Below, piece after piece: positions 55,131 to 63,747 of a stretch of 64,000 nucleotides of DNA. A model generated the notes under the pieces. That model did no database searches. It was given only the letters and a program-made list of their open reading frames with translations, and was not told where the DNA came from. This DNA comes from Massilia phyllostachyos. Lineage in GTDB: Bacteria > Pseudomonadota > Gammaproteobacteria > Burkholderiales > Burkholderiaceae_D. The stretch spans positions 91,503 to 155,502 of the forward strand of contig NZ_JAJNOC010000011.1 in NCBI RefSeq assembly GCF_021044825.1, given 5' to 3'. The position numbers were made by a program, and so were the translations under genes. Numbering within the stretch: the first letter of the stretch is position 1; each line of letters opens with the position of its first letter.

Positions 55131-56647
55131 CTCAACAACACCAACGCCGCGCGGTCGTCATCGGCGCCGGCTTCGGCGGCCTCGCGCTCGCCATCCGCCT
55201 GCAGGCCGCCGGCATGCAGGTCACGCTGCTGGAAAAGCGCGACAAGCCGGGCGGCCGCGCCTATGTCTACGAAGACCAGGGCTTCGTGTTCGACGCCGGC
55301 CCTACCGTGATCACCGACCCGTCCTGCATCGAGGAGCTGTTCACCGCCGCCGGCAAGAAGATCTCGGACTACGTCGAGCTGCTGCCGGTGACGCCCTTCT
55401 ACCGCCTGTGCTGGGAAGACGGCAGCCACTTCGACTACGCCAACGACCAGGAAGCCCTGGACCGCCAGATCCACGCCCTCAACCCGCGCGACGTGGAAGG
55501 TTACAAGCGCTTCCTCGCCTACTCGAAAGCCGTGTTCGAGGAAGGCTACCTGAAGCTGGGCGCCGTGCCCTTCCTGACCTTCCGCGACATGATCGCGGCC
55601 GGCCCGCAGCTGGCGCGCCTGCAGGCCTGGCGCAGCGTCTACAGCCTGGTCTCGAAGTTCATCGAGAACGAACACCTGCGCCAGGCCTTTTCCTTCCACT
55701 CGCTGCTGGTGGGCGGCAACCCCTTCGCGACCAGTTCGATCTATACCTTGATCCACGCGCTCGAGCGCCAGTGGGGCGTGTGGTTCCCGCGCGGCGGCAC
55801 CGGCGCGCTGGTGCGCGGCATGGTGAAGCTGTTCGAGGACATCGGCGGACGCATCGAAGTCAATGCGGCGGTCGCACGGATCGAAGCGAACGGCAACCGC
55901 GTCACCGGCGTGCGCCTGGAAGACGGCCGCCGCTTCGACGCGGACGCCGTGGCCTCGAATGCCGACGTGGTCCACACCTATGACAAGCTGCTGGCCCAGC
56001 ACCCGCGCGGCCGGGCCGAGTCGGCATCGCTGCAGAAGAAGCGCTTCAGCAATTCGCTGTTCGTGCTCTACTTCGGTCTCGACCATCACCACGAACAGCT
56101 GCAGCACCACACGGTCTGCTTCGGTCCGCGCTATCAGGGCCTGATCAAGGAGATCTTCGGCGGCAAGGAGCTGGCCGAGGACTTCTCGCTCTACCTGCAT
56201 GCGCCTTGTGTCACCGACCCGTCGCTCGCCCCGCCCGGCTGCGGCAGCCACTACGTGCTGGCCCCGGTGCCGCACCTGGGCAATGCGCCGATCGACTGGG
56301 AGGTCGAAGGTCCGCGCTACCGCGACCGCATTTTCCAGTACCTGGAAGAACGCTACATGCCGGGCCTGCGCAGCCAGCTCGTCACCAGCCGCATCTTCAC
56401 GCCCTTCGACTTCCGCGACCAGCTCAACGCCCACCACGGCTCGGCGTTCTCGCTGGAGCCGATCCTGACCCAGAGCGCCTGGTTCCGCCCGCACAACCGC
56501 GATGCCGAGCTGGCGAACCTCTACCTGGTCGGCGCCGGCACCCACCCCGGCGCGGGCGTGCCGGGCGTGGTCGGTTCGGCCAAGGCCACGGCCGGCCTGA
56601 TGCTGGAAGAAGTGCGCAGCATCCGCCGCGAAGAGGTGCCGGCATGA
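55127..56647 (+). CDS. crtI: Phytoene desaturase (lycopene-forming)
   Basis: FAD-dependent desaturase that converts phytoene to lycopene; membrane-associated, 506 residues (usual about 490-510). N-terminal Rossmann motif VVIGAGFGGLALAIRLQAAG (about 11-30), then LLEKRDKPGGRAYVYEDQGF. The C-terminal bacterial-type phytoene dehydrogenase signature is NLYLVGAGTHPGAGVPGVVG (about 462-481). Starts at ATGA with crtY and ends overlapping crtB by ATGA. Confidence 0.97.
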   Translation: MTQQHQRRAVVIGAGFGGLALAIRLQAAGMQVTLLEKRDKPGGRAYVYEDQGFVFDAGPTVITDPSCIEELFTAAGKKISDYVELLPVTPFYRLCWEDGSHFDYANDQEALDRQIHALNPRDVEGYKRFLAYSKAVFEEGYLKLGAVPFLTFRDMIAAGPQLARLQAWRSVYSLVSKFIENEHLRQAFSFHSLLVGGNPFATSSIYTLIHALERQWGVWFPRGGTGALVRGMVKLFEDIGGRIEVNAAVARIEANGNRVTGVRLEDGRRFDADAVASNADVVHTYDKLLAQHPRGRAESASLQKKRFSNSLFVLYFGLDHHHEQLQHHTVCFGPRYQGLIKEIFGGKELAEDFSLYLHAPCVTDPSLAPPGCGSHYVLAPVPHLGNAPIDWEVEGPRYRDRIFQYLEERYMPGLRSQLVTSRIFTPFDFRDQLNAHHGSAFSLEPILTQSAWFRPHNRDAELANLYLVGAGTHPGAGVPGVVGSAKATAGLMLEEVRSIRREEVPA

Positions 56648-57615
56648 GCGAAGCGCTGATGGACCATGCGACGCGCACGATCGAAGTCGGCTCGAAGAGT
56701 TTCGCGGCAGCCGCCAAATTGTTCGACCCGGCGACGCGGCGCAGCGTCCTGATGCTCTACGCCTGGTGCCGCCACTGCGACGACGTGGTCGACGGCCAGG
56801 AGCTCGGTTTCAACGTGGTGAACCCGGCGCACGATGCCGCCGGGGCGCTGAAGCTGCTGGAAGACCAGACCCGCCGCGCCTATGCCGGCGAAACAATGCA
56901 GGACCCGGCCTTCGCCGCCTTCCAGGAAGTCGCGCTGCGCCACCGCATCGCGCCGCGCTACGCCTTCGACCACCTGGCAGGCTTCGGCATGGACGTGGCC
57001 GACGCGCAGTACGAGACTTTCGAGGACACGCTGCGCTACTGCTACCACGTGGCCGGCGTGGTCGGCCTGATGATGGCCTCGATCATGGGCGCCGTTGATG
57101 AGGACGTGCTCGACCGCGCCTGCGACCTGGGCCTGGCCTTCCAGTTGACGAACATCGCGCGCGACATCGTCGAGGATGCGCGCATGGGACGCTGCTACCT
57201 GCCCGCCCAGTGGCTGCGCGAAGCCGGCATCCCGCGCGCCGAACTGGCCGAGCCGCGCCACCGCGCCGCCCTGGCGAAACTGGCCGCGCGCCTGGTCGAC
57301 CATGCGGAACCGTACTACGACTCGGCGGCGCAGGGCGTGAAAGCCCTGCCCCTGCGCTCGGCCTGGGCGATCGCCAGCGCGCGCAATGTGTATCGCCAGA
57401 TCGGCGTCGTGGTGAAGCGCCGCGGTGCGCAGGCCTGGGACACGCGCGCCGGCACCAGCAAGGCGACGAAGTTGTGGCTCCTGGTGAAAGGCGGCGCGAG
57501 CGCCCTCAGTTCGCGGGATCGCGCGCTGCGAGCGCGTCCGGCCGGGCTGTGGCGCCGTCCTGGCGCGGCGGGCGCTGCAAGCGTCCCCCATGCAGCGCAT
57601 GCAAGTCCTGCTTGA
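56644..57615 (+). CDS. crtB: Phytoene synthase
   Basis: Head-to-head condensation of two GGPP to phytoene; 323 residues. First Asp-rich motif CRHCDDVVDG (about 42-51) and second NIARDIVEDARMGRCYLPAQ (about 172-191). The conserved fold ends near RPAGLWRRP (about 295-305), which is where Pantoea CrtB ends (about 309 aa); the last about 18 codons are an extra Ala-rich tail. That tail lies in the 110-bp region shared with crtZ on the opposite strand. Confidence 0.96.
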   Translation: MSEALMDHATRTIEVGSKSFAAAAKLFDPATRRSVLMLYAWCRHCDDVVDGQELGFNVVNPAHDAAGALKLLEDQTRRAYAGETMQDPAFAAFQEVALRHRIAPRYAFDHLAGFGMDVADAQYETFEDTLRYCYHVAGVVGLMMASIMGAVDEDVLDRACDLGLAFQLTNIARDIVEDARMGRCYLPAQWLREAGIPRAELAEPRHRAALAKLAARLVDHAEPYYDSAAQGVKALPLRSAWAIASARNVYRQIGVVVKRRGAQAWDTRAGTSKATKLWLLVKGGASALSSRDRALRARPAGLWRRPGAAGAASVPHAAHASPA

Positions 57616-58045
57616 GCTTGGCGACGGGCGGCGCGTACAGGAAGCCGAACGACACCGCGCCCTCGCGCCCCTCGACCGCATGGTGCATGCGGTGGGCCTG
57701 GTACAGGCGCTTGAGGTAGCCGCTGCGCGGTGTGTAGCGGAACGGCCAGCGCTGGTGCACCAGGCCGTCGTGGGCGATGAAGTAAAGGGCGCCGTAGGCC
57801 GTCATGCCGGCGCCGATCCACTGCAGCGGCCAGGCGCCGCGCGTGCCGAACCAGATCAGGGCGATCGCCACGCCGGCGAACACCACGGCGTACAGGTCGT
57901 TCTTCTCGAACCAGCCGGTGCGCGGTTCGTGGTGCGACTTGTGCCAGCCCCAGCCGAATCCGTGCATCACGTACTTGTGCGCGACGATGGAAAACACTTC
58001 CATCAGCACGACGGTGACGAGGACGATGAGGGCATTGGTCAGCAT
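57506..58045 (-). CDS. crtZ: Beta-carotene 3-hydroxylase
   Basis: Di-iron membrane hydroxylase that turns beta-carotene into zeaxanthin; 179 residues, about four hydrophobic segments. All His motifs are present: HKYVMHG (about 23), WHKSHHEP (about 34-41), AHDGLVHQRW (about 92-101) and AHRMHHAVEG (about 117-126). Transcribed opposite to crtB, with its 3' end inside the crtB 3' end for 110 bp. The C-terminal about 25 residues (RPPRQDGATARPDALA) are a variable tail. Its promoter must lie in the 113-bp gap shared with the divergent DUF2141 gene. Confidence 0.96.
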   Translation of the reverse strand: MLTNALIVLVTVVLMEVFSIVAHKYVMHGFGWGWHKSHHEPRTGWFEKNDLYAVVFAGVAIALIWFGTRGAWPLQWIGAGMTAYGALYFIAHDGLVHQRWPFRYTPRSGYLKRLYQAHRMHHAVEGREGAVSFGFLYAPPVAKLKQDLHALHGGRLQRPPRQDGATARPDALAARDPAN

Positions 58046-58158
58046 GGCGGCACGATATTAATTGAATGACAGGAGCCTACCACAGGCCCTGCCCCGCACC
58101 ATTGGCGCCGGCGGTTCATCGACGGTACAGATTTTCAATTCGATCAGAAAGGTGATGC

Positions 58159-58563
58159 ATGCGTTCCTCCCTCCTCCTCGCCCTTACCCTCTTGTGCGCC
58201 GGCCAGGCTGTTGCCGCGACCGTCGAAGTGCGCGTCTCCGGCGTCACCGCCAAGGGCAAGGTCAACGTCGCCGTCTGCGACCGCGAGCGCTTCCTCAAGC
58301 AGTGCGCCTACAGCGCCTCGGCGCCGGCCCAGGCCGGCGAAACCGTCGTCACCGTCAAGGACGTGCCACCCGGCACCTGGGCCGTGCTTGCCTACCAGGA
58401 CGAGAACGAGAACAAGGAGCTTGACCGCAACTTCATCGGCATCCCGAAGGAGAACTACGGCTTCAGCCGCAACCCGGTCAGCCGCTTCGGCCCGCCCTCC
58501 TTCGAAGACGCCGCGATCGAGCTGCGCGACGGCGCGAACACGGCCGCCATCAAGCTGCATTGA
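58159..58563 (+). CDS. Exported DUF2141 family protein
   Basis: Secreted 134-residue protein. Signal peptide MRSSLLLALTLLCAGQAVAA (about 20). The rest matches DUF2141: VEVRVSGVTAKGKVNVAVCD, VKDVPPGTWAVLAYQDENEN, then a GIPKENYGFSRNPVSRFG tail that is near invariant in the family. One pair of Cys (about 40 and 50) could form a disulphide. AAAGGTG lies upstream of the ATG. Adjacent to, and divergent from, crtZ, with a shared short promoter region. Function unknown; its place at the edge of the carotenoid cluster suggests co-regulation, which is inference. Confidence 0.93.
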   Translation: MRSSLLLALTLLCAGQAVAATVEVRVSGVTAKGKVNVAVCDRERFLKQCAYSASAPAQAGETVVTVKDVPPGTWAVLAYQDENENKELDRNFIGIPKENYGFSRNPVSRFGPPSFEDAAIELRDGANTAAIKLH

Positions 58564-58767
58564 CCTGTCCTTGCACCGAAAGCGTGCCGCCGTGCGCTAA
58601 TCGATGGCGCTGCCGGCGGCCTTCCGCATCGCGCCGGCGCACGCGGCGCCGGGGCGAAAAATAACGATAGGAATTAAATAATTCTTCGGGTATCGTTGCT
58701 TCCCATAATGGGCCGGGCACCGTTTCCGGCCGTCAATCGTTGACACATATTGCTATGGGGATGAGGT

Positions 58768-60255
58768 ATGAATGAGTTGGTGAACGTCATTAACGGCTGG
58801 GTGTGGAGCCCGGCCCTGATCGCGCTCTGCCTGGGCGCCGGACTGTATTTCTCGATCCGCTCGCGCTTCCTGCAGCTGCGCCACGTGCGTGAAATGACCC
58901 GCCTCATGATGGACGGCAAGAGCTCCGACCAGGGCGTCTCCTCCTTCCAGGCCCTGACCATGACCCTGGCCGGCCGCGTCGGCACCGGCAATATCGCCGG
59001 CGTCGCCACCGCCATCACCTTCGGCGGCCCCGGCGCCGTATTCTGGATGTGGGCGGTCGCCTTCCTCGGCGCCAGCTCGGCCTTCGTCGAATCAACCCTC
59101 GGCCAGGTCTACAAGGAATCGATCGACAAGCAGTTTCGCGGCGGACCCGCCTTCTATATCGAGAAGGGCCTGGGCATCAAGTGGTATGCGGTGCTGTTCG
59201 CGCTGGTGACCATCGTCGCCACCGGCGTGCTGCTGCCGGGCGTGCAGGCCAACTCGATCGCCGAGAGCCTCAAGACCGCGGCCGGCGTCGACACCACCGT
59301 CACCGGCGCGATTCTCGCGATCGCGCTGGCCTTCATCATCTTCGGCGGCGTCAAGCGCATCGCCAGCTTCGCCGAATACGTGGTGCCCTTCATGGCGCTG
59401 GGCTACATCGTGGTCGCCTGCATCATCGTGGCGCTGCACATCGACCAGCTGCCGAACGTGCTCTCGCTGATCTTCACCTCGGCCTTCGGCTTCGACGCGG
59501 CCTTCGGCGCCATCATCGGCATGGCGATCCAGTGGGGCGTCAAGCGCGGCGTCTACTCGAACGAAGCCGGCCAGGGCACCGGCCCGCACGCCTCCTCGGC
59601 GGCCGAAGTGAGCCACCCGGCCAAGCAGGGCCTGGTGCAGGGCTTCTCGGTCTACGTCGACACCCTGTTCGTGTGCTCGGCCACCGCCTTCATGCTGCTC
59701 ATCACCGGCCAGTACAACGTGCAGGCGCCGGACGGCTCGCCGATGTTCACCGGCGTGCAGGGCGTGGCCGCCGGCCCGGGCTACGTCCAGACCGCGCTGG
59801 AAAACATCATGCCGGGCTTCGGCTCGCTGTTCGTCGCGATCGCCCTGCTGTTCTTCGCCTTTACCACCATCGTCGCCTACTACTACATCGCCGAGACCAA
59901 TATCGCCTACCTGAACCGCGCCACCAAGCGCGGCTGGCTGACCTTCGTCCTCAAGCTGTGCATGATCGCCACCACCTTCTACGGCGCGATCAAGACCGCC
60001 GACGCGGCCTGGGCACTGGGCGACCTGGGCGTGGGCCTGATGGCCTGGCTGAACATCGCCGCCATCCTGCTGCTGCGCAACGTCGCCTTCAAGTGCCTGC
60101 GCGACTACGAGGCCCAGAAGGCCCAGGGCAAGGATCCGGTGTTCGACCCGGTGGCGCTGGGCATCGCGAACGCCGACTACTGGGTCACGCGCAACGCCGC
60201 CGCCCAGCCGGGCGCGCAGGCCGGCACCGCGCCCGCCCGCACCACCGGACGCTGA
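58768..60255 (+). CDS. AgcS/AlsT family alanine or glycine:cation symporter
   Basis: Sodium/proton-coupled amino-acid symporter, 495 residues with 10-12 hydrophobic segments. Family signature GRVGTGNIAGVATAITFGGP (about 72-91), AIQWGVKRGVYSNEAGQGTG (about 252-271) and HPAKQGLVQGFSVYVDTLF (about 285-303). No membrane insertion anomalies. GGATGAGG precedes the ATG. Probably monocistronic; nhaA follows after 140 bp, across a strong palindrome. Both transporters use a cation gradient. Confidence 0.94.
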   Translation: MNELVNVINGWVWSPALIALCLGAGLYFSIRSRFLQLRHVREMTRLMMDGKSSDQGVSSFQALTMTLAGRVGTGNIAGVATAITFGGPGAVFWMWAVAFLGASSAFVESTLGQVYKESIDKQFRGGPAFYIEKGLGIKWYAVLFALVTIVATGVLLPGVQANSIAESLKTAAGVDTTVTGAILAIALAFIIFGGVKRIASFAEYVVPFMALGYIVVACIIVALHIDQLPNVLSLIFTSAFGFDAAFGAIIGMAIQWGVKRGVYSNEAGQGTGPHASSAAEVSHPAKQGLVQGFSVYVDTLFVCSATAFMLLITGQYNVQAPDGSPMFTGVQGVAAGPGYVQTALENIMPGFGSLFVAIALLFFAFTTIVAYYYIAETNIAYLNRATKRGWLTFVLKLCMIATTFYGAIKTADAAWALGDLGVGLMAWLNIAAILLLRNVAFKCLRDYEAQKAQGKDPVFDPVALGIANADYWVTRNAAAQPGAQAGTAPARTTGR

Positions 60256-60274
60256 TTCCGGATTGATTCACGCC

Positions 60275-60310
60275 ATTTCCGGTCCGGACGGACCGGAAAT
60301 CGGCTATACT
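60275..60310 (+). promoter_or_regulatory. 26-bp palindrome and -10 box between agcS-type gene and nhaA
   Basis: ATTTCCGGTCCG (60275-60286) and CGGACCGGAAAT (60289-60300) are perfect 12-bp arms with a GA centre. TATACT (60305-60310), a -10-like box, follows 4 bp later. The dyad could terminate the symporter transcript or be an operator overlapping the -35 region of nhaA. No T run follows, which argues against a simple terminator. Confidence 0.5.
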
Positions 60311-60393
60311 CGGGCCGGGTGTTCGTACCGCCGGTACGACAGGAATGCGCGATGGTCGGGCCGCCACGCGGCTTGTTCACGTCCAGATCGCCC

Positions 60394-61605
60394 ATGACCG
60401 CCATCCTCTCCGTCCGCCTCTCCTCCACCTTCAAGGCCTTTTTCGCGTCGAGCAAGTCCGGCGGCATCGTGCTGATCGCCTGCACCCTGCTCTCGCTGCT
60501 GCTCGCCAACTCGTCCTTCGGTCCCGCCTGGCTCGGCTTCTGGCATCAGTACGTCGCCGGCCTGAGCATCGAGCACTGGGTCAACGACGCCCTGATGGCG
60601 ATCTTCTTCCTGATGATCGGGCTGGAGCTGGAACGCGAGCTGTACAACGGCGAACTGTCCGACCTGCGCAACGCCCTGCTGCCGATCCTGGCGGCGCTGG
60701 GCGGCATCGTGGCGCCTGCCGCGATCCACTTCGCCCTCAACGGCGGCAGCCCGACCCAGGCCGGCGTCGGCATCCCGATGGCCACCGACATCGCCTTCGC
60801 GCTCGGCGTGCTGGCCCTGCTGGGCAGCCGCGTGCCGGCCTCGCTCAAGATCTTCCTGACCGCGCTGGCCGTGATGGACGACCTCGGGGCCATCATCGTC
60901 ATCGCCCTCTTCTATTCGACCGGCCTGTCGGTGGCCTATCTGGCCGGCGCGCTGGCCGTGTTCGCCCTGCTCGTCGCGATGAACCGCGTGCTGCGCGTGA
61001 TGGCCCTGCTGCCTTACCTGGCGGGCGGCGCCCTGATGTGGTTCCTGATGCTCAAGTCCGGCGTGCATGCGACCATCGCCGGCGTGCTGCTGGCCTTCGC
61101 GATTCCCTATTCGGCGCGCCAGGACGACGAACGCTCGCCTTCGCACCGCCTCGAGCACGTGCTGCACAAGCCGGTCGCCTTCCTGATCCTGCCCATCTTC
61201 GCGCTGGCCAATACCGGCATCGTCATCGGCGCCGGCTGGACCCAGGAACTGCTGTCGTCCAACAGCCTGGGCATCATGCTCGGCTTGGTCGCCGGCAAGC
61301 CGCTCGGCATCGTGCTGTTCACCTTCGCCGCGGTGGCGCTCGGCCTGTGCCGCCTGCCGCTCGACCTGGCCTGGCGCCACGTGATCGGCGCCGGGCTGCT
61401 GGGCGGGATCGGCTTCACCATGTCGATCTTCATCACCAACCTGGCGTTCGCCGGCGCTCCGGACGCGATCAACGCCTCGAAGATGGCGATCCTGCTGGCC
61501 TCGCTGGCGGCCGGCGTCGCCGGCTTCGTCTGGCTGAAGCTGCTGGGCGGGCCGACGCCGATGGACCGCGATCCGGATACGCTCGACTTCGAGGCGGCGC
61601 GCTAG
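60394..61605 (+). CDS. nhaA: NhaA-type Na+/H+ antiporter
   Basis: Inner-membrane antiporter of 403 residues with about 12 helices. The catalytic Asp pair is in TALAVMDDLGAIIVIALFY (about 157-175), with GIPMATDIAFALGVLALLG (about 124-142) and the conserved Lys in the NhaA-type transport helix. The C-terminal GFTMSIFITNLAF (about 345) is family-typical. The ATG at 60394 suits the family N-terminus (MTAILSVRLSSTFKAFF); upstream in-frame starts at 60319 and 60352 are not preferred. Confidence 0.95.
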   Translation: MTAILSVRLSSTFKAFFASSKSGGIVLIACTLLSLLLANSSFGPAWLGFWHQYVAGLSIEHWVNDALMAIFFLMIGLELERELYNGELSDLRNALLPILAALGGIVAPAAIHFALNGGSPTQAGVGIPMATDIAFALGVLALLGSRVPASLKIFLTALAVMDDLGAIIVIALFYSTGLSVAYLAGALAVFALLVAMNRVLRVMALLPYLAGGALMWFLMLKSGVHATIAGVLLAFAIPYSARQDDERSPSHRLEHVLHKPVAFLILPIFALANTGIVIGAGWTQELLSSNSLGIMLGLVAGKPLGIVLFTFAAVALGLCRLPLDLAWRHVIGAGLLGGIGFTMSIFITNLAFAGAPDAINASKMAILLASLAAGVAGFVWLKLLGGPTPMDRDPDTLDFEAAR

Positions 61606-62819
61606 TCGGCGGCACGGTCCAGCAACGCCAGCAGGGCCGCCTTGTTGCCTTCGCGCGGCCAGCCCCACACCTGACCGACGATCTTGCCGTCCCTGAGCAG
61701 GAAGAAGCGCGGCACGTTGATGACGTCGACCGCGCTCCACTCCCGGGTGTCGTAGGGGACGCGGATCGGCAGCGCCGGGTTCGACGCATTCCATTCGCCC
61801 ACGAAGCCGGCAGTGAACGGCGAGCGTGGCGGCGTCACCAGCACGAGTCCGGCCTGCTGCAGCCGCGTACGCAAGCCGGCATCTTCGCGCAACGCCGCCA
61901 AAGCAGCGGCCGAGAAACCGCAACCCGCATCGACCACCATCACGAGTTCCGTGCCCGGCGGAGGCGGCAGCGCTTCGCGCACCAGGACATTGGCGGCGGC
62001 ATCGTAGCGGTAGACGCTGCGGCCGGTGAAGCCGGCGCCGAGCGGATCGCGCACCGCCGGGACGACTTCACCCGCCAGATGCGGTTTCGCGGCGGCGAAT
62101 GCCCGCGCCTGTTCGAACTGGCGCGCCGCGATCAGGCGCCGCAACACGGTCGCATCGAAGCCGCGGCGGGTATCGATGCCGCGGGCGCGCATTTCGTCGT
62201 ACACCGCCAGGAGGCGGCGCGAGGCAAGCGAATCCGCGCTGCCCTCGGCCGCGATCAGGGCGGCGTCGAAGTACGGCGCCAGGTCGCCCAGCGCAAGCGC
62301 GCGCAATGCGCCTTGCGGCACGTGCTCGCCGAACAGCGCAATGAAGCGGCGTTCCATGCGCGCCTCGTCCTCCGTCGTCATCGCGCTGTCCGGATCGTTG
62401 CGGCGTTCGCTCTCCTGCGCGCGGAGCCGCTCGATCTGCGCCAGACGCGTGCGTGCATCGGACGTCGGCGCCGGCAAGCGCAGCGGCGGGCCGGATAGCT
62501 GCGCGACCACGCTGGGCAGATATTCGCCTGCATCGATAAGGGCGAGGACGGCCGCAATCTGACTTGGCTCCAGCTCACGCACCAGGCTGACGTAACTGAA
62601 CGTGGTCAAGCCGCGTTCGCCCCATTTCAAGGACTCCAGGAAGCGCTGCCTGCCATAGGGCGTAAAAGCATCGAGCGGGTTGGGCTGGCTGGACGCCAGC
62701 ACCTCCTCCAGCTGCGCGGCGCTGCGCACTATCGGAGAAGCAGGCTGCGCCGCGTGGGTGCTCAGCATCCAGCAGACAAGCGACACGACGATGGCCGTGC
62801 GCAGGCGTTGTCCGGTCAT
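61602..62819 (-). CDS. Exported two-domain protein with C-terminal thioredoxin-like fold
   Basis: 405 residues. Signal peptide (about 1-24, AIVVSLVCWMLSTHAAQ). N-terminal about 260 residues are a helical domain shared with the neighbour at 62833-63654 (TPYGRQRFLESLKWGERGL, LVRELEPSQIAAVLALIDAG). The C-terminal about 120 residues are a thioredoxin-like domain: VMVVDAGCGFSAAALAALRE, a single-Cys C-G-F-S in place of CxxC, then VPRFFLLRDGKIVGQVWGWP with the cis-Pro region. Likely periplasmic; redox activity is doubtful because of the missing second Cys. It follows the shorter paralogue by 13 bp with a GGGGGG ribosome site, so the two form an operon. Confidence 0.85.
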   Translation of the reverse strand: MTGQRLRTAIVVSLVCWMLSTHAAQPASPIVRSAAQLEEVLASSQPNPLDAFTPYGRQRFLESLKWGERGLTTFSYVSLVRELEPSQIAAVLALIDAGEYLPSVVAQLSGPPLRLPAPTSDARTRLAQIERLRAQESERRNDPDSAMTTEDEARMERRFIALFGEHVPQGALRALALGDLAPYFDAALIAAEGSADSLASRRLLAVYDEMRARGIDTRRGFDATVLRRLIAARQFEQARAFAAAKPHLAGEVVPAVRDPLGAGFTGRSVYRYDAAANVLVREALPPPPGTELVMVVDAGCGFSAAALAALREDAGLRTRLQQAGLVLVTPPRSPFTAGFVGEWNASNPALPIRVPYDTREWSAVDVINVPRFFLLRDGKIVGQVWGWPREGNKAALLALLDRAAD

Positions 62820-62832
62820 GACGCCCCCCTGC

Positions 62833-63654
62833 TCAGTAAGCAGTTCCGGCGAGACGGTCGCCGTCGTGCCCGATGAAGCCGGAACCGAACGGTTCCTTCG
62901 GCGCGGGAACCGTCAGGCTGTGCAGGTGCGGCTTGCCGCGCATGAATTCCCTGGCCATGTCGAGTTGACGGGCCTGGATCAGGCTGCGCAGCACGGTCGC
63001 GTCGATCGAGCGGCGGGTGTCGATGCCGCGGTCCCTGAGCGCGGTGTAAGCCATCAGCATGTGGCGCAGCGGATAATTCCAGTAGATGGGCTCGCCTTGC
63101 GACCCGATTTCGCCCTGAGCCGCCAATGCGGCGGCGTCGAAATACGCCGGCAAGTCCGCGGGCGGCAGGTCGGCCAGCGTGAGTTCGGAGAACCTGAGTC
63201 TGTACAGATCCACGTAGCGGCGCGCCAGTTTCGCGGGATCCCTGTTCCCATCGGCGGCGAGACGCTCGATCGCTTCCAGGCGCGCCACCGCATCCGCCGA
63301 CGGCGCCTGCATCCGCAGCGGCCGGCCGGTGAGCTCTTTCTCGAGCGCGGGAAGGTGGGCCTCGGCGCCGATAAAGGCCAGCACGCCGGCGAGCTGCTGC
63401 GGCTCCAATTCGCGCACCAGGATGTCGCTGTTGAACGCCGCGAGTCCCTTGTCGTTCCAGCGCAGCGAAGCCAGGAAGCGCCGCTTGCCGTAAGGGGTCA
63501 GGGCATCGAGCGGCGTGGCCTGGCTGGACGACAGCACGGCCTCGAGCTGGGCCGGACTGCGCACGGCGGGCGCCGTGGCGTCTGCCGCTTGTGTAGTCAG
63601 GGACCAGCAAGCAAGCGATATCATCAGGGCACTGCGGAAAAATGGACCACGCAT
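62833..63654 (-). CDS. Exported paralogue lacking the thioredoxin domain
   Basis: 273 residues, signal peptide about 1-24 (ALMISLACWSLTTQAAD). Matches the N-terminal domain of the neighbour through VRSPAQLEAVLSSSQ, TPYGKRRFLASLRWNDKGL, LVRELEPQQLAGVLAFIGAE and RGIDTRRSIDATVLRSLIQA; by eye about half the positions are identical. It stops at GSGFIGHDGDRLAGTAY, exactly where the partner begins its linker to the thioredoxin domain. Function unknown; the pair looks like a tandem duplication with domain loss or gain. First gene of the two-gene set. Confidence 0.82.
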   Translation of the reverse strand: MRGPFFRSALMISLACWSLTTQAADATAPAVRSPAQLEAVLSSSQATPLDALTPYGKRRFLASLRWNDKGLAAFNSDILVRELEPQQLAGVLAFIGAEAHLPALEKELTGRPLRMQAPSADAVARLEAIERLAADGNRDPAKLARRYVDLYRLRFSELTLADLPPADLPAYFDAAALAAQGEIGSQGEPIYWNYPLRHMLMAYTALRDRGIDTRRSIDATVLRSLIQARQLDMAREFMRGKPHLHSLTVPAPKEPFGSGFIGHDGDRLAGTAY

Positions 63655-63747
63655 AGTTCCTCCCGGTTAATGTTGTAAACCGAGTATAGCTACTAGTCCA
63701 TCGAAATGCGTGCCGCAGCGGCACTTCATGCGCGGCGCGTAAAAAAA

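Noticed and set aside
58564..58767. Glycine riboswitch upstream of the AgcS-type symporter
   Set aside because: I looked for the usual conserved glycine-aptamer core and tandem arrangement; neither is visible in the gap.
61602..62819. Monothiol glutaredoxin (CGFS type)
   Set aside because: The C-G-F-S tetrad is there, but the protein is exported, has no GSH-binding motifs of that family, and the fold looks TlpA/thioredoxin-like.
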